Shown: one piece after another, positions 46,744 to 56,381 of the stretch | How positions within the stretch are numbered: the stretch's first letter is position 1 | Layout of the letters: each line of letters begins with the position of its first letter | Assembly (NCBI RefSeq): GCF_009796805.1 | Contig: NZ_CP047029.1 | Span: forward strand, 2,840,001 to 2,904,000 | From: Algibacter sp. L1A34 | Lineage (GTDB): Bacteria > Bacteroidota > Bacteroidia > Flavobacteriales > Flavobacteriaceae | DNA length: 64,000 nt | Direction of reading: 5' to 3' | Notes under the pieces: generated by a model | What the model saw: the letters and a program-made list of their open reading frames with translations, nothing else | The model's database searches: none | What the model was told of the DNA's origin: nothing | Translations under genes and position numbers: made by a program

Positions 46744-49700
46744 TTATCGTTTTAAAGTGAAATGTCCGCTAAAATGTCGTCCATCTTCAAGTTGAACATT
46801 AAACCAATAATCATCAGAAGGTAAAGCATTTCCATTAAATGTACCATCCCAACCTATTGAACCTGCTAAGAATTGTTTAAGTAGTTTTCCGTAACGATCG
46901 TAAACAAATATTAACGAGTTTGGCTGTACTTGAGAGTTTAGGCCTTTTACTTGCCAATAGTCATTATAGTTGTCTCCATTAGGTGTAAAGAATTTGGCAT
47001 AACCAATTATCGAAATATCTAATTCTGCAGTTCCGCAAATATCATCTTTTACATAAATGGTGTAAAAGCCTGGACGTACATTTGTAAATACAGGTTCCGA
47101 TTGGTAAGTAATAAAGTTTGATCCGTCTTCTCTTAAGGCATACTCATAATCTCCAGAACCTAAATTTATAGGGTCTATGATTACGGAGTTGTTATTAGAG
47201 ATATCTATAATGGTAACATCATCTTGAGTAATATTTGCAAGCTCCGAGGCTGTAACTATAATATCTCGGGTGCGTGAGCATCCTGTTCCATCTGTTTTGG
47301 TAAGTGTTACCGAGTATGTTCCGGCAACGGTTACATTATCTAAAGTGGACTGGTTGGATAAAAATGTACCATCCTCAAAATACCACTCGTAAGTAAAATT
47401 ATCTATTACGCTAGCTTCAATAGGATCTATGTTTACACTGAAAGTTGGATCTGAAGTACAAACAATTAAAGGCGAGTCTACGGTGAAATTTGGAAGCGGA
47501 TTTACAACTAATTCTATTGTAGTTGTTGCCATACAGATTGTATTAGCTGGATTAGTAACTTCAACTAAAATATTTTGAGATTCTGTGATTAAAGGATTTG
47601 GTAAAGATGAGTTTATTACTGAAACTCCAGACTCGTCTAGATATGTATAATTGATATTCATACCAGTTTGCGATCCTAAAATAGTATTAGAAAAGGTAGA
47701 GGTATCGAAAGGATACATACCATCATCATCAATGTCTCCAGATTGGCCATCACACACGATAATTGGGTTTATAGGGTTAGCAATAGGACTTTCGTCAACT
47801 ATGAATTCTACTGCAGTTTCATCGAAACAAGGGCCATCGGGAGCCGAAGAAGTCGCATTTGTAACTCGAACTGTTATGGTTTGATTACTGGTTAAAAATG
47901 TAGATGAAATAGGACTAATAACAGGCGTGCCATTAGAATATAATAAAGGATCTCCAGCGGTATCAAAATATGAAATATCAACATCCGCAGGATTTTGTGT
48001 TCCTAAAACATCATTTTCTAAGTTTGAAGTATCAAAAGGGTAAGCGCCATCAGTATCATCATCGCAAGCTCGGTTTATTGTAACAGGGTTTGCAATTGGT
48101 AAAGGTTCTACGGTTAATAAAATATGGCCACCTAAACCTAAGCAATCGTTAGATATATTGCTATCTACACGTACGTAAATAGTTTGCGAATTTGGATATC
48201 CAATATTTCTGTAATTAGAAATATCTGTAATTTCATTTATTTCAGCTAAAGCATCAGCTTCATTTCTATAGTATCGCGGAGGTAATGGGTTTTGACCGGA
48301 AGGGATTAAACTTAATAAAGTTGTATTTACACTACTAAAATCGAATGTTGCAATACCGTCTCTTTGGTTATTGTTGGCTGTATCATTTCCGTCAATATCA
48401 AGAAAATCATCACATTGATTAAAAGTTATTAATAAGCTAGAAGGTATTACTGTTGTTGAAACATTAAGTTGGATTTCTGCAATATTTCCGCAGTTAAGTG
48501 GATTATCTACCCGCGCCCAAACTATATCGTTACTAATTGTTCTATTTAGAAAAGTGGTAGGGTCTGTAATAAAATCAAGACTCGTTTCATCCCCTAATTT
48601 AGCAGCTGCTTGGGTTAAATAGTAGCTGAATGTTTCGTTTACAGCATTTGATGAAATTTCATTATTAGCTTCGGTTAAATTGAAATAACTATAACCAAGT
48701 GTTGTTGGATCAGCATCATCACATTGAATTAAAATAACAGGCGAATTAACATTTGAAAGCGCATTCACAGTAAGCGTCATACTTTCTGAATATAAGCCAC
48801 AGCTATTTCCGCTTCTATCTAATTTTACACGGTATTGATTGCTGTTAAAGGTTAATGGTGTATCTGAAATACTTAGAGTTGCCGTTTGTGAGTTGCTGTA
48901 GTTAGTATCATCAATAATGGTGTTCCAAGTGGAGCCATCTGTACTTACTTCCCATTGAAATGTTTCTGCTTCATCTGAAATTATCGTAATGGAAGCATCG
49001 TAAGATTCGCAAATAGCTACATCTGCAGGTTGTGTTGTTATGGATATTGGAGCATTGGTTAAATAACTGAAATCGGGAATTGTGTAACCGTCTGAAGTGT
49101 TATTAACTAATCCGTTTGTGTCTACAGTAATAGTTGCAGTGTCTCCAAGGTAGTTATCCATATTTGCATCTGAAAAGCCGGCTTCAATAACATCGAAACA
49201 TGTATCTCCGTCGGAATCTAAATCAATATAGCTAAATACAGTGTCGTTGTCAAAATCACTTAGAGTATATCCTATTTGGTTACTGTCTGCTGAGGTTTCT
49301 GCACGATCTATCCATCCGTTTGTACCAAAGCTAGGTCCATCATCAATCCCATCCAAATCGTTATCGATAACATTAGTACCTAATACACCTGTTTCAATTA
49401 AATCATAAATACCATCATTATCACTATCTAAATCATAAACATCAAGTACGCCATCGTTGTCAGTGTCTATTAGTGTTGCCGTAATATCATAAATATCATC
49501 TAATCCGTTAGAATCTGCATCTATATTTGATAGCGTAACAAATTTGCCTTGATTTTCTATAAAATCAGGAATACCGTCATTATCGCTGTCTAAATCTAAA
49601 CTATCGTCAATACCATCTAGGTCATTATCTTTTCCAACACAAGTTGCAGCAATTTGAAACGTAGCTTGATTGCTATTTGTGTCTGAAATATTTTTATGAA

Positions 49701-51900
49701 TATAAGTTATTTGGTTTACGCTATGAGCCGAAAAAGTGAAAGTTGCAGCTCCAAAAGCTAATGATGTTTTTGATTTAAATCTAATTTCGAAAGCCGAAAT
49801 TTGGGTTATTCCCGTTTCGTAAATACCGTCAAAATCGCTATCAATTAGAAGTTGATCATCAGGATCTAGAAGGGTAATAGTTCTTGTGCTGGGCACTCGA
49901 ATAACAAATTCCTGATTAGTATTGAGTGTACCACTACCAGTAAAAGTGTTGTCAGGATAGTTTACCAATAAATTAAGTGGTTTGTTAAAGCTTAATTGGT
50001 AGGTTGTGTTACTTTCTGGGTCACCGGTTTTAATAGATACCTCACTGGTAAATACGCCATCACTATTTCCTGAAATTGGTGTCGTAGCTGTATTATTGGT
50101 AACAGTTGTATTTCCAGAGAAAGTATATGCGCCTATAGGAATGCTACCACTATTTATATTTGATAAATTAATAATTTGATTACCATAAGATTCCGTACAG
50201 TTTAAAATACCATCGTTATCGTTGTCAATATCTATATTGTCTGGTATACCGTCGGTATCTCCATCATCAGGACAAATACTTACAGGTACATCGAGAGATT
50301 CGAGTTTTAAACCCGAACAAAGTAATTCTCCAACAAGTTTGTAGGTTCCAGAAACGGTTGGTATAATTTGAAATGTTGTAATTCCTGTTGTAACAAAGCC
50401 ACTACCCGAGCCATCGTCAAAAAACCATTCGACACTATCAAAGTTGTCCATGTTAGCAACTTCTAAAGTTACATTTGGAATACAATTTCCTAGGCTTTCA
50501 AAAACAGCATTGAAATTAATTTCTGGAGGTGTTGGAAAACCTGAATAAAAACTACCAGAGGTTGCCGCTCCGTTAAAATTGAAATAAGCACAGTATAATT
50601 CGTCTGTACTTTGTACAGAAATGTTTCCAGTTAGTCCTACTACTTTATAAGTGACGTAATCTGGTTTTCCTGTAACTGCAATTGGTCCTGTTGTGAAAAA
50701 ATTACTTAAAGCTGTGTTATTTACCGTAACCGTTGCTCCGGCCTTAGTAACAATAGAAATACCTCCTTCAAAATCTGTACTTCCTATAGATTCAATATTC
50801 GCGATATTATTTAAATTCCCGCGTGTTTCACAGCTTAATGGTGGTACAAAATACATACCTTGGTTAGCTTCGCTTGGTGTTGCTCCAATACCTTGATAAG
50901 CAAAAACGGATTGAGATGTTTCTACGTACATATTGCCGTTAATATATTGATCGCCTTCAATTAAATAATACTCGCCGGCATTTATAGTGGCAATTGCAGC
51001 ATTTCCGTTTATACTAACTGAAGTATTATCGTAATGTGCTACAATAAGAATGTTTTCCCAACCATCATAACCATCACCTTTCACAAAAATATATTCTGTG
51101 CCTACCTTATCTAGGCCCACAATTTGATCGATACCATAATCTCTACCATTACCGTTATGAAAACTACCATTTGCAGATCCGCAGTTTACAACAATGGGTT
51201 TATCGGAGTTAACTAAAGTCCCAATTAATCCATCAGTGTTTATAGTGCTTTCATTGCTGTTAGTTGCAATAGTATAGCTTTCTCCTTTGTTTAGATTAAC
51301 CGTTATTGGGGTTGTTCCTGAATAATTTTCTATAATTAAACCCGCTGGTAAATCACTAAATACAACTTCTGTATTATTTTCGGTAGCCATTACAGAAGCA
51401 AAATTGAGATAATTGTCTTGGGGGTTTTCGTTGGTGTAAGTTCCAATTCTAAAAGTTTCTCCACGGGCGGCTAAACCTTTACTAACTAGTGCTCCAGCTT
51501 GTGCTCCAGTGGTTGCAGCATTCATTCTAACCGAGGCATAAATACTATTTTGGGCCTCTATAATATAGCCTCTATTATTGGTAACGGTGCTTGTTTGTGC
51601 AGGTGGCATGAATAACTGACTATCACCATTGCCTATAAAAATAACTACAGGAGATGAATTTGAAACTACCCCAGATATATACGTTGATGTGGGTTGTCCA
51701 ACTGGAATAATAGTGTAAGCGACATCGGTTACAGAAGGTGTAGATAAATATATATACTGATCTTGAGGTAAAGCATTATCAGAATCGGCGTAGGTTAAAG
51801 GTGGTATAAAATGCGTTTTACTTAGTTGGGCAAAACTTGCTAGACAGAAAAGAAATATAACTAAGAAAGATATTTTTTTTAAAAATGTCAATTTATTCAT
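46744..51900 (-). CDS. Giant cell-surface protein with IgGFc-binding-like N-terminus and T9SS type B sorting domain
   Basis: A secreted protein of 1718 residues. Signal peptide about 1-25 (KISFLVIFLFCLASFAQ). Residues about 30-460 resemble the IgGFc-binding N-terminal domain (HFIPPLTYADSD, QDQYIYLSTPSVTDVAYTII, VNCGSANGSFHNGNGRDYGI). Next come thrombospondin type 3-like acidic repeats (DDGDTDGIPDNIDIDNDNDG, DNDLDGIDDSLDLDSDNDGI, and others to about 900), Ig-like or PKD-like repeats with an 'ICDGQSGDIDDDGMYPFDTS'-type motif (about 1150-1500), and the C-terminal type B (CHU_C) domain: FFTPNGDNYNDYWQVKGLNS, IFVYDRYGKLLKQF, GWDGTFNGNALPSDDYWFNV. Such proteins are exported by type IX secretion and may act in adhesion or gliding. 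Confidence 0.92.
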   Translation of the reverse strand: MNKLTFLKKISFLVIFLFCLASFAQLSKTHFIPPLTYADSDNALPQDQYIYLSTPSVTDVAYTIIPVGQPTSTYISGVVSNSSPVVIFIGNGDSQLFMPPAQTSTVTNNRGYIIEAQNSIYASVRMNAATTGAQAGALVSKGLAARGETFRIGTYTNENPQDNYLNFASVMATENNTEVVFSDLPAGLIIENYSGTTPITVNLNKGESYTIATNSNESTINTDGLIGTLVNSDKPIVVNCGSANGSFHNGNGRDYGIDQIVGLDKVGTEYIFVKGDGYDGWENILIVAHYDNTSVSINGNAAIATINAGEYYLIEGDQYINGNMYVETSQSVFAYQGIGATPSEANQGMYFVPPLSCETRGNLNNIANIESIGSTDFEGGISIVTKAGATVTVNNTALSNFFTTGPIAVTGKPDYVTYKVVGLTGNISVQSTDELYCAYFNFNGAATSGSFYSGFPTPPEINFNAVFESLGNCIPNVTLEVANMDNFDSVEWFFDDGSGSGFVTTGITTFQIIPTVSGTYKLVGELLCSGLKLESLDVPVSICPDDGDTDGIPDNIDIDNDNDGILNCTESYGNQIINLSNINSGSIPIGAYTFSGNTTVTNNTATTPISGNSDGVFTSEVSIKTGDPESNTTYQLSFNKPLNLLVNYPDNTFTGSGTLNTNQEFVIRVPSTRTITLLDPDDQLLIDSDFDGIYETGITQISAFEIRFKSKTSLAFGAATFTFSAHSVNQITYIHKNISDTNSNQATFQIAATCVGKDNDLDGIDDSLDLDSDNDGIPDFIENQGKFVTLSNIDADSNGLDDIYDITATLIDTDNDGVLDVYDLDSDNDGIYDLIETGVLGTNVIDNDLDGIDDGPSFGTNGWIDRAETSADSNQIGYTLSDFDNDTVFSYIDLDSDGDTCFDVIEAGFSDANMDNYLGDTATITVDTNGLVNNTSDGYTIPDFSYLTNAPISITTQPADVAICESYDASITIISDEAETFQWEVSTDGSTWNTIIDDTNYSNSQTATLSISDTPLTFNSNQYRVKLDRSGNSCGLYSESMTLTVNALSNVNSPVILIQCDDADPTTLGYSYFNLTEANNEISSNAVNETFSYYLTQAAAKLGDETSLDFITDPTTFLNRTISNDIVWARVDNPLNCGNIAEIQLNVSTTVIPSSLLITFNQCDDFLDIDGNDTANNNQRDGIATFDFSSVNTTLLSLIPSGQNPLPPRYYRNEADALAEINEITDISNYRNIGYPNSQTIYVRVDSNISNDCLGLGGHILLTVEPLPIANPVTINRACDDDTDGAYPFDTSNLENDVLGTQNPADVDISYFDTAGDPLLYSNGTPVISPISSTFLTSNQTITVRVTNATSSAPDGPCFDETAVEFIVDESPIANPINPIIVCDGQSGDIDDDGMYPFDTSTFSNTILGSQTGMNINYTYLDESGVSVINSSLPNPLITESQNILVEVTNPANTICMATTTIELVVNPLPNFTVDSPLIVCTSDPTFSVNIDPIEASVIDNFTYEWYFEDGTFLSNQSTLDNVTVAGTYSVTLTKTDGTGCSRTRDIIVTASELANITQDDVTIIDISNNNSVIIDPINLGSGDYEYALREDGSNFITYQSEPVFTNVRPGFYTIYVKDDICGTAELDISIIGYAKFFTPNGDNYNDYWQVKGLNSQVQPNSLIFVYDRYGKLLKQFLAGSIGWDGTFNGNALPSDDYWFNVQLEDGRHFSGHFTLKR

Positions 51901-52139
51901 CTACAGTTACGGAAGTTAATGTTAATCTTTATTTTGAGAGTTTGGAAAGGTTAAATATAACCTTAAATATAATTAGACTGAAAAAGTATTGTTTGGTTTA
52001 TTCCATTTTAAGAGAAATTTAGGAAAGAATAATAGTTTCAGAACAATTTTACTTTTAAACGGCTTATAAATTTGTTATAATACTTAGTTTTTATTGATGT
52101 TACGTCTTAATTGATTAGTGGTTTCTTTTTAGATAAAAA

Positions 52140-52176
52140 CAAAAAAAAGGTAACATTTTATAATGCTACCTTTTAA
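52140..52176 (-). terminator. Terminator after the GIN-domain gene at 52197
   Basis: AAAAGGTA (52145-52152) pairs with TACCTTTT (52167-52174), with an inner CATT/AATG stem, and is followed on the minus strand by a T-run (complement of the A-run at 52137-52144). Confidence 0.75.
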
Positions 52177-52196
52177 TACTTATTATGTTAATTGAT

Positions 52197-53033
52197 TTAT
52201 TTTTCTTTTTTCTGAATTTTAGAAGTGTTCGCTAGTTTATTCACTATTATTTTGGGGTTGTTATATAGGTAAACAGAACTTGATCCAGAAGCTTCCAATG
52301 TAATAGTATCTGTAACTTCTAAGATAGTTTCACTTGCTATTTCCGAAGTTAAATAACAGTTTTTTATAGTGAAGTTTTTACCATTAAACTCCGAGTTGTT
52401 ATCCGCTCTAAGTGTTAAATCATCACAACCACCTTCAATTTCTGCATTTGCTCTTTGGTATAAATCGGCTTTTAAAATTGGAGAATTAATTAAAGCTTCC
52501 AATCTACTATTTCCATTTAGAATAACTTTAGATGTTTTGGCGGTTAAATTCAATTTAGTTTTAGATTTATCTAATCCTTCAAAATTGAAATTGTCCGTTT
52601 TTATTGTTAGTCCTACTTCAGAATTACCCGACACAATCAATGTAACATTATCAGCGTTTATTGTTGAAAGGCTATGCACTTCTGCATCATCCCGAGTTTC
52701 AATAGTCGTTAAAAAATTATCGTAAGCAACTTTAATTTTAAGTCGTTTTTTTGATGTAATCCGCTTTGTTAAATCTAAATTAAGGATGCTATCACGAACA
52801 TCGAGAACAAAAAACTCATGAAGATTTTCATCAGCTTCTATTTCAATCGATGGCTCTTTAGCGTAAACTAAATCGATTTCAAATCCTTCATCAATTATTA
52901 TTGTCTTAAAAGAATTTACAGGTGTTTGTTGTATGGTTACATTTCTATTACCTTTTACTTTTTCTACACTTTGGGTATGGCCAAAAAAGCAAAAACTTAC
53001 TGCTATTAGTAGCGTAGGGAATTTATGTTTCAT
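52197..53033 (-). CDS. GIN-domain (DUF2807) exported protein
   Basis: A 278-residue protein with signal peptide (LLIAVSFCFFGHTQS) and a head GIN domain (DUF2807), a beta-helical fold built of short strands. It begins with KGNRNVTIQQTPVNSFKTII, followed by IEIEADENLHEFFVLDVRDS and a ladder of strand-turns (GNSEVGLTIKTDNFNFEGLD, LEALINSPILKADLYQRANA, SEFNGKNFTIKNCYLTSEIA). Function of the domain is unknown. It is the last gene of the PadR-PspC-GIN-GIN cluster, 103 bases from the next GIN gene, which ends at its own terminator, so it may be transcribed separately. Confidence 0.87.
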   Translation of the reverse strand: MKHKFPTLLIAVSFCFFGHTQSVEKVKGNRNVTIQQTPVNSFKTIIIDEGFEIDLVYAKEPSIEIEADENLHEFFVLDVRDSILNLDLTKRITSKKRLKIKVAYDNFLTTIETRDDAEVHSLSTINADNVTLIVSGNSEVGLTIKTDNFNFEGLDKSKTKLNLTAKTSKVILNGNSRLEALINSPILKADLYQRANAEIEGGCDDLTLRADNNSEFNGKNFTIKNCYLTSEIASETILEVTDTITLEASGSSSVYLYNNPKIIVNKLANTSKIQKKEK

Positions 53034-53070
53034 TTTATATATGAATTAATTATTAGAACAAATATAAAAC

Positions 53071-53107
53071 AAAAACCATCCCAAACTTATATTTTAGTTT
53101 GGAATGG
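53071..53107 (-). terminator. Terminator after the GIN-domain lipoprotein gene
   Basis: CCATCCCAAAC (53076-53086) pairs with GTTTGGAATGG (53097-53107) with one mismatch; T-run follows on the minus strand. Confidence 0.75.
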
Positions 53108-53136
53108 CTTTAATTAGGGCCTATAAAGGAAGAAAA

Positions 53137-53865
53137 TTATCTCTTACTTATATTTCCAGATGAATTATTAGATTTGTCAACCTTTTCTGGATTTCCATAA
53201 TATTTTACGTCACCACCACTAGTGGCCTTCGCTACTAATATTTTTTCTGTGTTTACACTAATATCAGCACCGCTTGTTGCTTTAACATTGCTGTATTGTG
53301 TTATTAATTCTTTGGCTTCAATATCGCTTCCGCTAGTGGCTTCGGCATTAAATTTTTCGGTTTTACCGGATATATTTAAATCACTTCCGCTAGTGGCTTT
53401 ACAGCTTAAAATTTTTGAGTTTACATTTAATGTCATATCGCTTCCGCTTGTTGTTTTCAAATCTAATTCTTCAACTGTTAAAGTGTTTGTTGATGTAACA
53501 TCGCTTCCGCTAGTTGCAATAATACTTGAAATATCTTTAAAACTTACAGTCACTTTTTTTGAAATACATCTACCTATATTTTCTTTAGTATGAATTTTTA
53601 AAACGCCATCTTCAACTTCTGTTAGAATTAGTTCTTGCAGGTTCTCGTCTGTTTCAACAATAATACTTTCGTTGTCGCTTTGTGTTAAATAAACATCCAA
53701 ACCTTCGGTAGCTTTAATAGTCGAAAATGGTTTGGTAACTGTACGTGTTTCTGTTTGTAAATTGCCATTTCCTTTAACTCCGGAGTTAATGTTGATATCG
53801 AAATTGCAGGAGAATAAGCATAAACTTAAAAGTGTTGTTACAATAATTTTTGTTAGTGTTGTCAT
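53137..53865 (-). CDS. GIN-domain (DUF2807) lipoprotein with TSGSD repeats
   Basis: A 242-residue lipoprotein: signal peptide with lipobox CLFSC (Cys at about 20). The GIN domain starts GVKGNGNLQTETRTVTKPFS and carries six turn motifs about 19-20 residues apart: ATSGSD, TTSGSD, ATSGSD, ATSGSD, ATSGAD, ATSGGD. Such regular spacing predicts a right-handed beta-helix in which each turn is T-S-G-[SAG]-D. The C-terminus (SNNSSGNISKR) is basic. It lies 160 bases downstream of the PspC gene on the same strand, and 103 bases upstream of another GIN gene. Function unknown; an envelope role is inferred from context. Confidence 0.88.
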   Translation of the reverse strand: MTTLTKIIVTTLLSLCLFSCNFDININSGVKGNGNLQTETRTVTKPFSTIKATEGLDVYLTQSDNESIIVETDENLQELILTEVEDGVLKIHTKENIGRCISKKVTVSFKDISSIIATSGSDVTSTNTLTVEELDLKTTSGSDMTLNVNSKILSCKATSGSDLNISGKTEKFNAEATSGSDIEAKELITQYSNVKATSGADISVNTEKILVAKATSGGDVKYYGNPEKVDKSNNSSGNISKR

Positions 53866-54025
53866 GATTGTTCGTGTTTTGATTGATGAAAGTTTTATTT
53901 ATGATTATTAGTCCAAATATCTTTTAAATTAGGTTTAATTAATAACTTAAATATCTGAACTGTTGTTTTTTATTGATGAATTGAAAACTAATTTCATTTT
54001 TTTAGTGGAATTAAAGCTTCAATTG

Positions 54026-55858
54026 TTAATCTTCCGTGTTAATGTGAATGCCGTTTTTGTCAATTTTGAGTTTAACCTCTTCCGATTCTGCATTTATACC
54101 GTTTTCATCTATTTTCAAACGGTTCTCATCAGAGTTAACTTCAATACCTTCCTCATTTATTTTAACGTTTGGTGTATTAATTTCAATTTCTAAATCTTCA
54201 TTTTCTTCTATAGGGCAGTCTAAACATTCAACTTCATTATCAAGAATTTTAAGATCATAATTCACATGTTCTCTTCTAATAATATTACCATCGTAGTTTC
54301 GGTAATAGATGTATGACTCTGTGTTTTTCTTGAAATTAACAATCATATTTTCTGGAATATATAAAACTACATCAACTTCTTGATCACTAAATTTATTTTT
54401 AGGGTCTGTTGTAAAATAAGAATCTAAAAGCAAAACATTATTTTTAAGTTCAAAATTGTAATCAATATTTTTTGCACGAGCTCTTGCTTTTTGATAATCA
54501 CGACCATCGGCACTTTTTTCTAAAGCCACGGTGATGACTGAATCCGTAGTCGACTTCACTCTAATATCAATATCCGAAGAATAGATTATTTTATTCCCGT
54601 CATCGTCATGTGCTAATTTAAAATCACTGTGATTACGATATACGCTTGAACTAAAATTATCGTTACCAATCATTTTAATACTTAGTGTATCAATATTTGT
54701 AATTGGCAATTCGGTTTTTTCAATGTAAGTTTCATCAAAGGCGTGTTCACTAGCTTGGCGGATACCAATAACAATTAATCCAATTACAGAAATAAACCAT
54801 AAGCCTAGTAAGGTGAATTTAGCAACATTACCAATAGATTTTAAATTGTTTACTAAAATTTTTAATCCAAGATAGAATAGAAAAAAGAAAGGAATACCAA
54901 CAGCAAACAGCGTAAGTAGAGAAACAAACCAAATAGGAGTTTCGCCGGCATTAACAATATCTACCAAATCTAAACCAGGTATGTGTACAAAGTTGGCAAC
55001 ACCTACCGAAAACAAACCAATGATTAAAGCAATTAAAGCAGCGGCACCAATAAAAATTAATAAGATTCCTATAAATTTAGCAATCACTTTAAAAAAGAAC
55101 ATAATAATATCGCCAATAGTCTCGAAAAAACTTCTAGAAGACGATTTTATTTTACTGCCTTGTTTTTCAAAATCTATGTTTTTTGTAGCGTTAGAAACAG
55201 TATCTGAAACATTTTTTGCTGCTCCAGAAACAGAATCGGTTACGTTTTTAGCGACGTCGGTTACGGTTTCGGATACATTCTCAAAGCCGTCTTTAATTTT
55301 TTTTTCAATGTTGCTAATGTTAACAGGTTCGCCAGTCATCATTATTTTTTCGGCTGTTGTTTTAGCTTCTGGAACTAATACCCAAAGTAAAATATAAAGT
55401 AGAAGCCCTGTACCAAATCCGAAAAACAATAAAACCCAAACCAAACGAATCCAGATAGCATCTATACCTACATAATGAGCTAACCCAGAAGATACACCAC
55501 CAATATACGAGTTGTCGGTATCACGAAATAGTTTTCTAGAAGTCGCTTTTTTTCTGGTATAAGTTTGCTGAGGTTCATCTTCAAAAATCTCATCATCCAC
55601 CAAATAATCTTCTGGTTGGCCCATGATAGAAATAACTTCATCAACTTCTTTTACACGAATTACTTGGCGCTCAAGTAGAACACGTTCGTTAAAAAGTTCG
55701 GCAATTCTAGCTTCAATATCGGCTATAATTTCAGATCGACCTTGAGAGTCTGTAAACGAACGTTTTATAGCCTCCAAATAACGTTGCAGTTTTATATAAG
55801 CATCTTCATCTATATGAAAAAATATACCTGCTAAATTTATATTGACTGTTTTATTCAT
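54026..55858 (-). CDS. PspC-domain membrane protein with repeated acidic tail
   Basis: A 610-residue membrane protein. The PspC domain lies at about 105-165 (KLFRDTDNSYIGGVSSGLAH, DAIWIRLVWVLLFFGFGTGL). A helical segment (about 190-235) with repeated 'VTDVAKNVTDSVSGAAKNVS'-like units follows, then several membrane segments (about 250-375; FIGILLIFIGAAALIALIIG) and a long C-terminal beta-rich part resembling GIN/DUF4097 domains. The end has three related units 'KIDENGIxxxSEE' (about 555-610). PspC domains sense envelope stress in other bacteria; that is inferred here. It overlaps the PadR gene by 4 bases (ATGA), so translation is coupled. Confidence 0.9.
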   Translation of the reverse strand: MNKTVNINLAGIFFHIDEDAYIKLQRYLEAIKRSFTDSQGRSEIIADIEARIAELFNERVLLERQVIRVKEVDEVISIMGQPEDYLVDDEIFEDEPQQTYTRKKATSRKLFRDTDNSYIGGVSSGLAHYVGIDAIWIRLVWVLLFFGFGTGLLLYILLWVLVPEAKTTAEKIMMTGEPVNISNIEKKIKDGFENVSETVTDVAKNVTDSVSGAAKNVSDTVSNATKNIDFEKQGSKIKSSSRSFFETIGDIIMFFFKVIAKFIGILLIFIGAAALIALIIGLFSVGVANFVHIPGLDLVDIVNAGETPIWFVSLLTLFAVGIPFFFLFYLGLKILVNNLKSIGNVAKFTLLGLWFISVIGLIVIGIRQASEHAFDETYIEKTELPITNIDTLSIKMIGNDNFSSSVYRNHSDFKLAHDDDGNKIIYSSDIDIRVKSTTDSVITVALEKSADGRDYQKARARAKNIDYNFELKNNVLLLDSYFTTDPKNKFSDQEVDVVLYIPENMIVNFKKNTESYIYYRNYDGNIIRREHVNYDLKILDNEVECLDCPIEENEDLEIEINTPNVKINEEGIEVNSDENRLKIDENGINAESEEVKLKIDKNGIHINTED

Positions 55859-56196
55859 TTTTTTGGTGGTTTTTGGCTAGTTACTAGGGTTACTGCATGG
55901 TGTAGTTCACTCCATGTGGTATTTAATTCTTTTAAAAAAAGCTTCCCGGTTTCGGTTAAGCCATAATATTTTCGTGGTGGTCCGGAGGTCGATTCTTCCC
56001 ATCTGTAATTTAAAAGACCTGCGTTTTTTAGTCTGGTAAGCAAAGGGTAAATAGTACCTTCCACAACCAGCAATTTGGCATCTTTTAGCGTGCTTAGAAT
56101 TTCGGCAACATAAGCGTCTTCGTCCTTCAACACAGAAAGAATGCAAAATTCTAATACGCCTTTACGCATTTGTGCTTTTGTGTTTTCTATTTTCAT
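55855..56196 (-). CDS. PadR-family transcriptional regulator
   Basis: A 113-residue winged-helix repressor of the PadR group. The pattern RKGVLEFCILSVLKDEDAYV, AEILSTLKDAKLLVVEGTIY, PLLTRLKNAGLLNYRWEEST and PPRKYYGLTETGKLFLKELN is typical, with a short C-terminal dimer helix. Its stop overlaps the start of the PspC gene by 4 bases, so it most likely controls its own operon with the PspC and GIN genes. The inducing signal is unknown. It begins 185 bases after the DUF4870 gene ends. Confidence 0.93.
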   Translation of the reverse strand: MKIENTKAQMRKGVLEFCILSVLKDEDAYVAEILSTLKDAKLLVVEGTIYPLLTRLKNAGLLNYRWEESTSGPPRKYYGLTETGKLFLKELNTTWSELHHAVTLVTSQKPPKK

Positions 56197-56381
56197 TTGA
56201 TGTTTTGGTGTTTTAGAAGTTGAATGTAATTCGCATTAAACTTTAATTGATTTTTCTGAAAAATTTAAGTGAATTAATTCATGTTTCTAAAGCTATTTAA
56301 AGTTAAACTGTTCATTTTTTGATTGATGATTGATTATTGATGAAATTATTTTGATGCTTCCAATGAAAATTGAAAGTCTAT

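Noticed and set aside
52369-52725. 118-codon plus-strand open frame opposite the GIN gene
   Set aside because: Antisense to a clear GIN-domain protein; composition and leucine-rich content are those of a shadow frame.
53150-53560. CRISPR-like regular repeats
   Set aside because: The repeats are in-frame codons for T-S-G-S-D turns; there are no unique spacers and no cas genes.
53222-53593. 123-codon plus-strand frame with repeated 'SLPLVA' units
   Set aside because: It is the reverse reading of the TSGSD repeats and shows no independent support.
54981-55397. 138-codon plus-strand frame opposite the PspC gene
   Set aside because: Antisense shadow of hydrophobic and repeated segments in the PspC protein.
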